A DNA stretch of 46,937 nt from Acidimicrobiales bacterium. Lineage in GTDB: Bacteria > Actinomycetota > Acidimicrobiia > Acidimicrobiales > RAAP-2. Each line of letters starts with the position of its first letter. Within the stretch, counting starts at the first letter, position 1. Below the pieces are notes generated by a model. It searched no databases and had not been told where the DNA came from. It saw only the letters and a list, made by a program, of their open reading frames with translations. Shown here one piece after another: positions 1 through 8,656 of the stretch. The stretch is from contig JADMIJ010000025.1 in assembly GCA_015478655.1 (NCBI GenBank), positions 1-46,937 of the forward strand, read 5' to 3'. The position numbers and the translations under genes are program-made.

Positions 1-1
1 A

Positions 2-1296
2 GCCATCACCACCGAGGATCAGGACCCGCTCTCCCCAGTTGGTCGCGTAGAGCCCGTTTACCGGGTCGAGTTCCCCCGGGTGGTCGCGGTGCTCGCCAAC
101 TTCACCGGGGACATCGCATTGGCCGAGGAGCTTGCTCAGGACGCGCTGGTGGACGCGCTCCGCCAGTGGCCCGCGATGGCTTCCCGGACAACCCCGGTGC
201 GTGGCTCACTGCCGTGGGGAAGCGCAAGGCGATCGACACCTTCCGCCGCCACCGCACGTTGGCGGCCAAGTACGCTCAGATCGGGCACGAGCTGGAGGCT
301 CATTCGACCCTCGGCGACGGGGACGACGCGGCACTCGACGCGGTGTCGAGTGAGGAGATCGACGACGACCGGGTCCGCCTGATCTTCGTCGCCTGTCACC
401 CCGTCCTGGCGATGCCCGCCCGGGTGGCGCTGACACTGCGTCTCGTCGGCGGGCTCACGGTGCCCGAGATCGCCAGGGCCTACGTTGTCCCCGACGCAAC
501 GATCGCGCAACGCATCGTGCGGGCCAAGAAGGCGATCGCCCGGGCCGGCGTCCCGTTCGAGGTCCCGATGGGCGAGGACCGCTTGTCACGCCTGGGAGCC
601 GTGCTCGAGGTCATCTACCTCATCTTCAACGAGGGCTACTCGGCGACAGTGGGCGAGGACTGGGTGCGGCCCGAGCTCTGCGGCGAGGCGCTCCGCCTCG
701 GCCGCGTGCTCGCCGCCCTCGTGCCCGACGAGCCCGAGGTACACGGCCTCGTCGCCCTCATGGAGTTCCAGTCCTCCCGCCTGAGCGCCCGCATAGGTCC
801 CGCTGGCGCCCCCGTCCTGCTGCTTGACCAGGACCGTCGCACGTGGGACCGCCTCCACATCGGGCGGGGCGAAGCCGCTCTGGCCCGGGCCGACGAGCTT
901 GCTACGACCCGGGGCCCATACGCCCTGCAGGCCGCCATCGCCGCCTGCCATGCCCGCACATTCCGGCCCGAAGAGACCGACTGGGACGAGTTGGTCGCCC
1001 TCTACACCGCGCTCGCCCGCACCGCACCCTCGCCGATCATCGAGCTCAATCGCGCCGTGGCGGTCTCGTGGGCGTCGGGTCCGGCAGAAGCCCTCGCCCT
1101 CGTGGACATCCTCGTAGGCACCGGCACGCTCGAGCGCTACCACCTCCTCTACAGCGTGCGGGGCGACCTGCTCGACCGGCTGGGCCGCCACGGCGAGGCG
1201 GCATCCGAGTTCCAGCGGGCCGCGACGCTGGCCACCAACGGACAGGAGCGCACCCTCCTGTCCGAGCGCGCCCGGGTCAGCCGCGAGAGGTGTTGA
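2..1296 (+). CDS. ECF RNA polymerase sigma factor with C-terminal DUF6596/TPR-like domain (5'-partial, apparent frameshift)
   Basis: Extracytoplasmic-function sigma factor of the large kind with a long C-terminal extension (ECF42-like, DUF6596). Frame 2 from the window edge gives the sigma-2 N-terminus (VEPVYRVEFPRVVAVL... LAEELAQDALVDALRQWP). The homologous continuation (RDGFPDNPGAWLTAV) is one frame over, so one base seems missing near 170-175. After that the frame is open to the TGA at 1296 and holds the sigma-4 helix-turn-helix (LTVPEIARAYVVPDATIAQRIVRAK without gaps) followed by a C-terminal region rich in Ala/Leu helices. The true start lies upstream of the window. Members of this group usually sit beside a YCII/DGPF protein, which may be just outside. 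The frameshift may be a sequencing error; a short product starting at GTG 166 would lack sigma-2. Confidence 0.8.
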   Translation, partial: HHHRGSGPALPSWSRRARLPGRVPPGGRGARQLHRGHRIGRGACSGRAGGRAPPVARDGFPDNPGAWLTAVGKRKAIDTFRRHRTLAAKYAQIGHELEAHSTLGDGDDAALDAVSSEEIDDDRVRLIFVACHPVLAMPARVALTLRLVGGLTVPEIARAYVVPDATIAQRIVRAKKAIARAGVPFEVPMGEDRLSRLGAVLEVIYLIFNEGYSATVGEDWVRPELCGEALRLGRVLAALVPDEPEVHGLVALMEFQSSRLSARIGPAGAPVLLLDQDRRTWDRLHIGRGEAALARADELATTRGPYALQAAIAACHARTFRPEETDWDELVALYTALARTAPSPIIELNRAVAVSWASGPAEALALVDILVGTGTLERYHLLYSVRGDLLDRLGRHGEAASEFQRAATLATNGQERTLLSERARVSRERC

Positions 1297-1377
1297 GGCT
1301 GCAGCCAACCCGCGGGTGACATACAAGACACCAAATTGCTGCCCGCACTACGAGGGAGGTTGCTACCTCGACCACAG

Positions 1378-1462
1378 CGGAGGGAGTGGGATTCGAACCC
1401 ACGGAGACTTTCGTCTCACGGCTTTTCAAGAGCCGCGCATTTGTCCGCTCTGCCATCCCTCC
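1378..1462 (-). tRNA. tRNA-Ser(UGA)
   Basis: Read on the minus strand. The acceptor stem GGAGGGA pairs with TCCCTCC, followed by discriminator G. The anticodon loop CTTGAAA lies between CGGCT and AGCCG and gives anticodon TGA (reads UCA/UCN serine codons). A long class II variable arm (GAGACGAAAGTCTC) and the T-loop GGTTCGAATCC are present. CCA is not encoded. It lies just downstream of pheA on the same strand. Confidence 0.95.
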
Positions 1463-1506
1463 GAGCGCCCGCCAGGGTAGTCGCCGCCCGCGTTGCGCAC
1501 GCGGGG

Positions 1507-2493
1507 TCACCGGCTCCCGTTCGACCTGATTTCGCTCCGCAATCCCTCCACCCAGTCAAAGGCCCGACGTGACGACGCCTCGGCATCACGGCGAATGGCC
1601 GGCCCGGTTGGGCCTGCAGCCGGATACGACCCGAGAAACTTGACGCCGGCCAGTTCGGCATGGAGATCCCGCAGACAGTCGCTGACCACGGCATCGGCGA
1701 TGTGGCCGGCGAAGTCGATGATGAAGCAGTAGTCGCCGAGTGCCTTTTTGGTGGGACGGGACTCGAGCTTGCTGAGGTTGATGTTGCGAGCGGCGAACTG
1801 GCCAAGGATGGCGTAGAGGCTTCCGGGATGGTCGGCACTCTGGAAGCAGGCGATGCTCGTGCGGTCGTGGCCGGTCGGTGCCGGGATCCCAGATTTGGCC
1901 ACCGAGACGAAGCGGGTCTGGTTCTCGGGGTGATCCTCCACGTCCTCGACCAGAATGTCCAGCCCATAGAGGGTTGACGCCAGCCGGGGTGCGATCGCTG
2001 CCGTCGGCCGGGAGGTCATGGCCGCGTCACCTTCCCCCAACAGCCGGGCCGCCTCGGCTGTGGAGTTGGCCGCCAGCGTCTCGGCGGTCGGGAGCTTCCG
2101 GTTGAGGAATCCCCGGCATTGGGCGGTGGCCATGGGAATGGACGCCACCCGTTCGACATCGGCCAAGGTGGTCCCGGGCCGGGCCATCAGGTGCAGGTGG
2201 ATGTCGAGTACCACCTCCCGCTGGATGCGGAGGTCGAAGTCGAAGACCAGGCTGTCGATGATGTCCCGGACCGTCCCTTCGATGGCGTTCTCCATCGGCA
2301 CGAAACCCAGGTCGACCTGGCCCTCCTGGACGGCGTCGAGAACCTCCGGAAGTGACCCCATGGGGCGGATGTCCGCATACTCATAGTCGGCCTCGCTGAG
2401 GAGTGCCTCCTCGGTGAAGGTGCCCTCAGGGCCGAGGAACCCGATGCGCAGCGCCGGCCGCGTGGAGGCGTCAGCGGGTGCGTTGGCGGCCAT
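1507..2493 (-). CDS. pheA: Prephenate dehydratase
   Basis: Converts prephenate to phenylpyruvate in phenylalanine biosynthesis; cytosolic. 328 residues. The catalytic PDT domain begins at about residue 16 (IGFLGPEGTFTEEAL) and contains ENAIEGTV and the substrate-binding ENQTRF motif. It is followed by a C-terminal ACT regulatory domain (about 215-295; DHPGSLYAILGQFAARNINLSKLESRP), the usual site of phenylalanine feedback control. No chorismate mutase domain is fused, as in the monofunctional bacterial enzymes. The ATG at 2493 is only 23 nt from the divergent larB start. A TATCCT -10-like hexamer sits just before the ATG, so a leaderless mRNA is likely. Confidence 0.95.
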   Translation of the reverse strand: MAANAPADASTRPALRIGFLGPEGTFTEEALLSEADYEYADIRPMGSLPEVLDAVQEGQVDLGFVPMENAIEGTVRDIIDSLVFDFDLRIQREVVLDIHLHLMARPGTTLADVERVASIPMATAQCRGFLNRKLPTAETLAANSTAEAARLLGEGDAAMTSRPTAAIAPRLASTLYGLDILVEDVEDHPENQTRFVSVAKSGIPAPTGHDRTSIACFQSADHPGSLYAILGQFAARNINLSKLESRPTKKALGDYCFIIDFAGHIADAVVSDCLRDLHAELAGVKFLGSYPAAGPTGPAIRRDAEASSRRAFDWVEGLRSEIRSNGSR

Positions 2494-2516
2494 ACCCAGG
2501 CAGGATAGTGAACATC

Positions 2517-3329
2517 ATGGACGAACCCGCGCTGCAACGGCTGCTCACCGACGTGCGCTCCGGCGCATGTTCGCCCGACGAGGCGGTCTACCGGCTCCGG
2601 CGGCTTCCCTTTGCTGACCTGGGCTTTGCCAAGGTCGATCACCACCGCAGCCTGCGTCAGGGCTTCCCCGAAGCCGTCTACGGTCAGGGCAAGACGCCCC
2701 ACCAGTGCTCGTCGATCGTGGCGGAGCTGCTGGGCGAGGACGCCGGTCCGCCCCAGCCGGGGGCCACGTCGTTCAGCGGTGGTCCCATCATCCTCACCCG
2801 GGCTGATGCCGCTCAGGTGGATCTCGTCATGGACCAGCACCCGCACGGCATTCGCACCGTCACCGGGGCCGCTACCGGTGCGGACCAGATCCGCGGGGAG
2901 CTGTCCACGGTGGTGTGGCGGCCCAGGGCGGCTCGATCGACCCGAACGCTCGTGGTCACGGCCGGCACCTCAGACCTTCCGGTGGCCAGGGAGTGCACGG
3001 CCACGCTCATCGCGCTCGGGCTCCGCCCGACCCTCCTCGCCGACTGCGGGGTGGCCGGGGTGCACCGCCTGCTGGCCTCGGCCGACGAGCTCGCCGATGC
3101 GGACGCGGCGGTGGTCGTGGCCGGGATGGAAGGCGCCCTGGCCAGTCTGATCGGCGGCATCACGCCGGCGCCGGTGGTGGCGGTCCCCACCAGCACGGGA
3201 TACGGGGCGGCGCTGGAAGGGGTGACGGCGCTGCTGGCCATGCACGCGTCGTGCGCCGCAGGGATCACGGTGGTGGGCATCGACAACGGGTTCGGCGCCG
3301 CCTGTGCCATCGCCCGCATGCTCCCATGA
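2517..3329 (+). CDS. larB: Pyridinium-3,5-biscarboxylic acid mononucleotide synthase LarB
   Basis: First step of nickel-pincer nucleotide synthesis: carboxylates and hydrolyses nicotinic acid adenine dinucleotide to P2CMN. 270 residues from ATG 2517. The N-terminal part (VDHHRSLRQGFPEAVYGQGKT) and the C-terminal PurE-like/AIR-carboxylase fold (VVTAGTSDLPVARECT; VVVAGMEGALASLIGG; VPTSTGYGAA) match LarB. An in-frame upstream start at 2478 would run into the divergent pheA coding sequence and is not preferred. The stop overlaps the larC start (ATGA), so the two are translationally coupled. Any LarA-type enzyme that uses the cofactor must lie elsewhere. Confidence 0.93.
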   Translation: MDEPALQRLLTDVRSGACSPDEAVYRLRRLPFADLGFAKVDHHRSLRQGFPEAVYGQGKTPHQCSSIVAELLGEDAGPPQPGATSFSGGPIILTRADAAQVDLVMDQHPHGIRTVTGAATGADQIRGELSTVVWRPRAARSTRTLVVTAGTSDLPVARECTATLIALGLRPTLLADCGVAGVHRLLASADELADADAAVVVAGMEGALASLIGGITPAPVVAVPTSTGYGAALEGVTALLAMHASCAAGITVVGIDNGFGAACAIARMLP

Positions 3330-4705
3330 GCGCCGAGGACGCGCCCGGCGGCAGTCGTTCTATCGCCTGGTTCCACTGCTTTGCCGGCATCGCCGGCGAC
3401 ATGGCGCTGGGAAGCCTGCTGGATGCCGGCGCCGACCTCGACGAAGTCCTCGCTCTGCTGGAGCGCCTGCCCGTCAGCGGGTGGAGGCTCGAGGTCGAGC
3501 CCGCCCTGCGGGGCGGAATCGCCGCCTCTCGGGCCGTGGTCTCCGTCCACGACAATGTGGTGGTCCGCACCCATGCCCACATCGTCGGGCTCATCGAGGA
3601 GGCGCGACTGCCGGACCGGGTGGCGGGTCGGGCCCTGGCCGCCTTCGGGGTGTTGGCTGACGTCGAGGCCCGCCTCCACCGGCGCCCGGTGGACCAGGTC
3701 CACTTCCACGAGGTCGGTGGCCACGACACCACCGTGGACATCGTGGGCACGGCCGCGGCTCTGGAGGTGCTCGGTATCGACGAAGTGCGGGCCAGTCCGG
3801 TGGCAACCGGGCTGGGAATGGTGAGGGCCGCCCATGGCATGTTGCCCAACCCGGCGCCGGCGGTGGTGGCGCTGCTGGAAGGCATACCGACCTGGGGTCG
3901 CAATATCCCGGTCGAGCTCACCACTCCGACAGGGGCGGCCCTGCTAGCCGCCCTGTCCTCGGGGTTCGGGCCGATGCCCCCGATGCGGGTCACCGGACAG
4001 GGCTTCGGCGCCGGCACCCGCGAGCTCGCGGAGCTGCCCAACTGCACCCAGGTGGTGACGGGCGTGAGGATTGACCGGCACAGCGGTTCCGACGCCACCG
4101 AGCCCACGGGAGGCATCGCCGCCGCGATCGCCGACGTCGACTCCGATGCCGGACAGCCGGTGTCGATCCTGGAGGCCAATGTGGACGACGCCACCGGTGA
4201 GCAGCTTGCCCATGCCATCGGCGCCCTGCTCGAAGCCGGTGCCCACGACGCGTGGCTCACGCCGGTGGTGATGAAGAAGGGGCGCCCCGGCTCGGTGGTC
4301 CACGTCCTGTGCGATCCTTCGGTGGTCGCCGTGCTCCGGGACGTCCTCCGGGACAGCACGGGGACGCTGGGCGTCCGGGTGACCGCCGGGGAGCGGTGGC
4401 CCGCCGCTCGTTCGTCGGACTCGGTATGGATCGACGGACAGCTCATCAGGGTCAAGGTGAGCGTGGACAGGATCAAGGCGGAGTTCGAGGATGTGGCCCG
4501 GGCCGCCAGGCGCACCGGGCAGTCACTCCGTGAGATCGCCTTCCGTGCCGAGGCGCTCTGGCGCACCGAGCACGGTCGGCCGGGAATGACCCGATCCAAC
4601 GGGTCCGATGGGAGCATCGCCATATCCGGGGCCACCCGGTCCGCGCCCCGCCAGTCCTCACCGTCGTCGGCCGACCCGGGTGACGGCGAGGATGACTCGG
4701 CCTGA
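3326..4705 (+). CDS. larC: Nickel-pincer cofactor biosynthesis protein LarC (nickel insertion)
   Basis: CTP-dependent cyclometallase that inserts nickel into the pincer nucleotide. 459 residues, starting at ATG 3326, which overlaps the larB TGA. Landmarks: WFHCFAGIAGDM (15-26), HFHEVGGHDTTVDIVG (126-141), ELTTPTGAALL, and the C-terminal half ILEANVDDATGEQL ... MKKGRPGSVVHVL. LarC is sometimes split by a programmed frameshift into LarC1/LarC2; here it is one continuous frame. The last about 60 residues (RSNGSDGSIAISGAT onwards) are low-complexity and longer than usual. It ends 17 bp from the convergent HNH gene. Confidence 0.93.
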   Translation: MSAEDAPGGSRSIAWFHCFAGIAGDMALGSLLDAGADLDEVLALLERLPVSGWRLEVEPALRGGIAASRAVVSVHDNVVVRTHAHIVGLIEEARLPDRVAGRALAAFGVLADVEARLHRRPVDQVHFHEVGGHDTTVDIVGTAAALEVLGIDEVRASPVATGLGMVRAAHGMLPNPAPAVVALLEGIPTWGRNIPVELTTPTGAALLAALSSGFGPMPPMRVTGQGFGAGTRELAELPNCTQVVTGVRIDRHSGSDATEPTGGIAAAIADVDSDAGQPVSILEANVDDATGEQLAHAIGALLEAGAHDAWLTPVVMKKGRPGSVVHVLCDPSVVAVLRDVLRDSTGTLGVRVTAGERWPAARSSDSVWIDGQLIRVKVSVDRIKAEFEDVARAARRTGQSLREIAFRAEALWRTEHGRPGMTRSNGSDGSIAISGATRSAPRQSSPSSADPGDGEDDSA

Positions 4706-4721
4706 TGGCGCGCCTGACGTG

Positions 4722-5951
4722 CTACCCCGATGGTTCCAGGGCGAATCCCCGGGCTCGGGAATCGTCCGGCGAGATCCACCGCCACCCATCCTCGGTCGCC
4801 TCCAGACGATGGCGCTGGTGTGTCTTGAGGTAGTGGTGCCAGTGGCACAGCCTGACCAGGTTGGAAAGGACCGTCTCCCCGCCCTGGCCGAAGGGCTCGA
4901 CATGATCGATTTCCAACCCCTCAGCGAGGCCACACCCCGGGACCACGCACACCGGATCCCGCTCGTGGAGGGCTCTCCTGACCGAGGCGGGAATGGTGCG
5001 CCCGACGTGCGCCACTGCGGCCACGTCCACGCCCTTGGTGACCAGGACGCTCAAGATGGAGTCGACGGCCAGACGGCGTGCCACCTCCACCGGAATCGGC
5101 CCGATGCCCGGGATCTCGCAGATCTCGCCTCGACCGACGCGACCTCGCACCAGCGCCTGGTGATCCACCCGAACGTGGACCATGGTGGTCGGCCCGCGGC
5201 CTCGTCCTCCCGGTCCACCCGTGCCCCGCCGACCGGGGGCACCAGTCCGGACACCACCGCATGCCAGTCCGACCAGCGCGTCCGCGGCCAAGGCCTTGAG
5301 GGGCTCGGCAAGCCCGGAGCGCTTGGCCTCCACGGCCAACTGGTCCGCTCGGGCGGTCACGGCAGCCAGCAGCCGGGCCCCCTCGTCCGGGGTCAGCCTG
5401 GCGTCGAACCGCACGGCGCCGTCGCCATCGGTCCAGTTCCGCAGATAACGACCCCGACGAATCGATGCGTAGGAAGCGTTCTGGTCCCTGCCGGTGGCCT
5501 TGACCCGGCTGCACCTCAACTTCAACACATTCAGTGGCTGTTTCTCTGCCGCCTCCACCAACTCCCGCTCCGCCTCCGGCTGCAGGATGGCCGCGCCGGC
5601 GATCTCCTTCACCTGGGTCTCCGATAGCCGCCCATCGCGCAAGGCCTCATCAGTGGCCGGCAGCCTCCGCAGCTGCCGAGCGGCCTCCAGCGCATTGATG
5701 GCCGGGCCCAGTCCCGTGCCGGTGGCCGTGGCGATGTGGGCGGCGGCCGACCGGTGCCCCTTCTTCCGCCACACGTTGGAGGACTCCACCCGCCGCGCCG
5801 ACAGGAGCTTGCCTGCCGCGGCCAGCTTCTCGATTTCTGCGAAGACCTCGAGCAACCGGCTGGCGTCAGGTCCGCTCAGCCGTTCAGGCTCGAGGTCGGA
5901 CAGCGCTGAGCGCAGGTCGTGGGCCACCCGCTCCAGCGTTCGAAGGGTCAT
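4722..5951 (-). CDS. DUF222 / HNH endonuclease family protein
   Basis: 409 residues from ATG 5951 (MTLRTLERVAHDLRSALSD). The N-terminal two thirds are the helical DUF222/13E12-like domain typical of actinobacteria. The C-terminus has an HNH core: CVVPGCGLAEGLEIDHVEPFGQGG ... NLVRLCHWHHYLKT, broken here for length, with the zinc-binding cysteines, the DH of the first strand and the CHWHH of the helix. A Gly/Arg-rich linker (about 258-275) separates the halves. Such proteins are multicopy in actinobacteria and of uncertain role, sometimes with intron or mobile ancestry. No repeats or target duplication flank this copy. Confidence 0.9.
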   Translation of the reverse strand: MTLRTLERVAHDLRSALSDLEPERLSGPDASRLLEVFAEIEKLAAAGKLLSARRVESSNVWRKKGHRSAAAHIATATGTGLGPAINALEAARQLRRLPATDEALRDGRLSETQVKEIAGAAILQPEAERELVEAAEKQPLNVLKLRCSRVKATGRDQNASYASIRRGRYLRNWTDGDGAVRFDARLTPDEGARLLAAVTARADQLAVEAKRSGLAEPLKALAADALVGLACGGVRTGAPGRRGTGGPGGRGRGPTTMVHVRVDHQALVRGRVGRGEICEIPGIGPIPVEVARRLAVDSILSVLVTKGVDVAAVAHVGRTIPASVRRALHERDPVCVVPGCGLAEGLEIDHVEPFGQGGETVLSNLVRLCHWHHYLKTHQRHRLEATEDGWRWISPDDSRARGFALEPSG

Positions 5952-6110
5952 GGGCCCATGGTGCCAGGGGGGTGTATCGACCGCGCCGGGGCCTGAGAGG
6001 CCCGACCGGGGCGGTGCCCATTGGATGCGGCCGCCGACTACCGTCTGCCCAGCGGCACCGGCTTCCCGGTGCTGCGACCCTCGACACAACCCTCGGAACG
6101 GACCTTCTCC

Positions 6111-6629
6111 ATGCCCCGCATCCGCTCGTGGTCACTCGTCGGGCTGACCGTGGCCACCCTGGGATTGGCCGGGTGCAGCAGTTCGTCCTCGAGCCCGTCG
6201 ACCACTGCGGCCTCGCTCGTCATCGTTCCGGTGAAGAGCCCGTCGCCGGCCGGCTCCTTCGGGACCAAGCCGACGGTCACGGTGCCACCCGGAGCTCCCC
6301 CGGTCCAGCTCGAGAGCACCGACCTGATCGTCGGCACCGGGCCGGCAGTCAAGGCGGGGGACAACGCCACTGTGCAATATGTCGGTGTCGCGTACTCGAG
6401 CAAGCAACAGTTCGATGCGTCGTGGGATCGGGGTCAGCCCTTCTCGTTCGTGCTGGGCCAGGGCGCCGTGATCCCAGGTTGGGACCACGGAGTCGTGGGC
6501 ATGAAGGTCGGGGGCCGACGCGAGCTGGTCATCCCGCCCAGCCTGGGGTACGGGTCGACGTCCCCTGGCAACGGCATCGCCGCCAACGACACGCTCATCT
6601 TCGTCGTGGACCTGGTGAAGATCGGCTGA
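6111..6629 (+). CDS. FKBP-type peptidyl-prolyl cis-trans isomerase, lipoprotein
   Basis: Extracytoplasmic prolyl isomerase/foldase. 172 residues from ATG 6111. Signal peptide MPRIRSWSLVGLTVATLG followed by lipobox LAGC (Cys22), then a Ser/Thr/Pro linker. The FKBP domain covers about residues 70-172: DLIVGTGPAVKAGDNATVQYVG, FDASWDRGQPFSFVLGQGAVIPGWD, VGGRRELVIPPSLGYG, DTLIFVVDLVKI (each a separate stretch). The aromatic pocket residues (Tyr, Phe, Asp, Val-Ile-Trp, Tyr, Phe) are retained. A further upstream in-frame start at 6021 would bury the signal peptide. It faces the HNH gene divergently. Confidence 0.93.
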   Translation: MPRIRSWSLVGLTVATLGLAGCSSSSSSPSTTAASLVIVPVKSPSPAGSFGTKPTVTVPPGAPPVQLESTDLIVGTGPAVKAGDNATVQYVGVAYSSKQQFDASWDRGQPFSFVLGQGAVIPGWDHGVVGMKVGGRRELVIPPSLGYGSTSPGNGIAANDTLIFVVDLVKIG

Positions 6630-6660
6630 TTCCTTCCTGGTGGCCCGGCTCCCCGCGGTA

Positions 6661-6803
6661 ACTCACCGGCCGGAACTCACCGGCGCAACTCACGGCCGCA
6701 ACTCAGGGGCGCAACTCACCGGCCGGAACTCACCGGCGCAACTCACGGCCGCAACTCAGGGGCGCAACTCACCGGCCGCAACTCACCGGCGCAACTCACC
6801 GGG
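6661..6803. repeat. Nested tandem repeat, 13/14-bp units in a 53-bp higher-order period
   Basis: Units of the form ACTCACCGGCGCA recur back to back. Four slightly different units (14+13+13+13 bp) make a 53-bp block at 6661-6713, repeated identically at 6714-6766, with a third partial block to about 6803. It fills the space between the convergent FKBP and GNAT genes and supplies the GNAT stop codon (TCA at 6796-6798 on the plus strand). The two identical copies suggest recent expansion. Confidence 0.9.
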
Positions 6804-7425
6804 CGCGGCCCGCTGGCTGGTGCCGGGTACCTCCCGCAGGATCGTTGACGCCATCGGAGTCCATCATCCAGACCAGCTGGCGGTCGGTCTCGCCGGGCGC
6901 CTCGGGCGATCGGACCACCACCCGGTCGAGCCGGAACCCCAGCTTGGCTGGAATGGCCGCACTCCGCACATTCGCCTCGTCGCAGCGGATCTCGACCCTG
7001 GTCACACCGCCGAGGGCCAGGGCCGATCGGGTCAGGGCGGCAGCGGCCGTGGTGGCCACGCCTCGTCCCGTGCAGTCGGCCCGGACCCAGTAGCCGATCT
7101 CCAGGGCGCCGACTCCCACCCGATCATGCAGTCCACAAAAGCCGATGAGGGCATCCGATTCGGACCCGCGCTGGTCGCGGACGGCGAAATGGAATTCGCG
7201 ACCATCCCTCCAGGTGACGTCGGCCTGCCACAGGAACGCCCCGATCGACTGAGGTGTCGCCGGCTGCTGGGCCCATGGCATCCAGGGCCGCAGGTGGTCG
7301 AGACTCTGATTGACCGCCGCGACCAGCTCATCGACGTCGTCGGCCCTCGATCGCCGCAGAGTGACGCCGTCCAGATCGAATCGTTCGGCGGGCCGGTCGG
7401 TCAACCAGCGGGCGCCCGTGGTCAT
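6796..7425 (-). CDS. GNAT family N-acetyltransferase (RimJ/RimL-like)
   Basis: 209 residues from ATG 7425. RimJ/RimL-type acetyltransferase: FDLDGVTLRRSRADDVDELVAAV, FCGLHDRVGVGALEIGYWV, then the acetyl-CoA loop CTGRGVATTAAAALT and a beta-bulge region (RVEIRCDEANVRSAAIPAKLGF). The substrate is not predictable. The start was chosen at MTTGARWLTDRPAERF because homology begins there; the longer open frame upstream is antisense to the DUF302 gene. The C-terminal tail ends inside the 53-bp tandem repeat, so its last residues probably vary between strains. Confidence 0.88.
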   Translation of the reverse strand: MTTGARWLTDRPAERFDLDGVTLRRSRADDVDELVAAVNQSLDHLRPWMPWAQQPATPQSIGAFLWQADVTWRDGREFHFAVRDQRGSESDALIGFCGLHDRVGVGALEIGYWVRADCTGRGVATTAAAALTRSALALGGVTRVEIRCDEANVRSAAIPAKLGFRLDRVVVRSPEAPGETDRQLVWMMDSDGVNDPAGGTRHQPAGRAR

Positions 7426-7545
7426 GGCGTGACCTATTCCGTCGGATGCCGAGCGAGCCGGATGCGGAGCCCGCAGGCTGATGAGTGAGTCGGGTGCGGG
7501 CTGAACAGCCTTGCCACGCCACGCCGCAGGGAGAACGATGGAGGA

Positions 7546-7953
7546 ATGGCCACCACGGATCCGGACGATAGCGGTGTCGTGACCAAGCCGAGCTCCCGGT
7601 CGGTGCCCGACACAGTCTCCCGTTTGTCGGACCTGGTGACCACGAAGGGGTTGAAGGTGTTCGCGGTGATCGACCACAGCGGCGAGGCGAAGGGCCGTGG
7701 ACTCGACCTGCGGGACACCAAGGTCGTCATCTTCGGGAGTCCCGGGGCGGGAACACCGGTGATGGCGGCGGCCCCACTCGCCGCCCTCGATCTCCCGCTG
7801 AAGGTGCTGGTGTGGGATGACGGCGGCCAGACGAAGGTGAGCTACACGGCCCCGTCCGCCCTGGCCACCCGCTACCGGCTCAGCTCGGAACTGGCCGGGC
7901 GGCTCGCCGGTATCGAGGCGCTCACCGACGCCGTCGTGGCCGAAGGAGCGTGA
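7546..7953 (+). CDS. DUF302 domain protein
   Basis: 135 residues. It matches the DUF302 fold: residues 20-60 (TVSRLSDLVTTKGLKVFAVID), then LRDTKVVIFGSPGAGTPVM and LPLKVLVWDDGG. The biochemical role of DUF302 is not established; it occurs as a small soluble domain, here without signal peptide or fused partner. The gene stands alone, divergent from one GNAT and convergent with another. Confidence 0.85.
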   Translation: MATTDPDDSGVVTKPSSRSVPDTVSRLSDLVTTKGLKVFAVIDHSGEAKGRGLDLRDTKVVIFGSPGAGTPVMAAAPLAALDLPLKVLVWDDGGQTKVSYTAPSALATRYRLSSELAGRLAGIEALTDAVVAEGA

Positions 7954-7983
7954 CCTCCGAACGGAACACACGGACGGCCGGCC

Positions 7984-8469
7984 TCACGGGACCGAGCCGA
8001 TGCTCCGTTCCGGGCTCTCGAGCGTTCTCCGGTAGACGTTGGTCGTGCGCGCCACGAATCCCAGGCGCTGGTAGAGGCGATTGGCCGCATCCCGGCTGGG
8101 GCGCGAGGTGAGATCCACCGATTTGACCCCGGCGGCTGAGGCCCGCCCGAGGGCCTCGATGACCAGGGACTCGCCCACCCCGGCGCCGCGGGCCGACTCG
8201 TCCACAACCACGTCTTCGATCCAGGCTCGAAGCCCGGTGGGAACGCGGAAGAGGGCCAGCGTCAGCGAGCCCACGATGGTGCCGTCGGTGGCTCGGGCCA
8301 CCAGCAGCACCGAGGACGGCGCCGCAGCGATCTCCTCCAACTGGTCGGCTGTCGGCGGTGGAGAGGACGACGAGAGCTGGGGGATCAGTCGGGCAAATGC
8401 CTCAACCAGCTCGGGGGTGCTCTCCACCATCTCGGACACCGTGATCTCGGAGGCGGAGTTGGTGATCAC
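7984..8469 (-). CDS. GNAT family N-acetyltransferase
   Basis: 161 residues from GTG 8469 (VITNSASEITVSEMVE). Typical GNAT: IVGSLTLALFRVPTGLRAWIEDVVVDE then the CoA loop SARGAGVGESLVIEAL and the C-terminal SRPSRDAANRLYQRLGF. The frame stays open upstream, but that sequence is low-complexity (repeats of TCGACCGTCGC) and then runs antisense within the Nudix gene, so the GTG start is preferred. It lies about 190 bp downstream of the Nudix gene on the same strand and may share its transcript. Confidence 0.85.
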   Translation of the reverse strand: MITNSASEITVSEMVESTPELVEAFARLIPQLSSSSPPPTADQLEEIAAAPSSVLLVARATDGTIVGSLTLALFRVPTGLRAWIEDVVVDESARGAGVGESLVIEALGRASAAGVKSVDLTSRPSRDAANRLYQRLGFVARTTNVYRRTLESPERSIGSVP

Positions 8470-8656
8470 GTCGGCATCGGTGGCCGGCGGTGGGGGATCA
8501 CAGAGTGGGAGTGTAGCCAGGGTCGCCCCGTCGACCGTCGCCCCATCAGCCCTCCCGTCGACCGTCGCTCGCGACCCGGCCACGTCCACGAAGTCCTCGA
8601 ACCGGCCGAGCCGACGGCCAACACCCACCGCGGCGAGCTTCCCACCGAAGGCGCCG

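Noticed and set aside
6661..6803. CRISPR-like array
   Set aside because: Units are contiguous 13-mers without unique spacers, and no cas gene is present.
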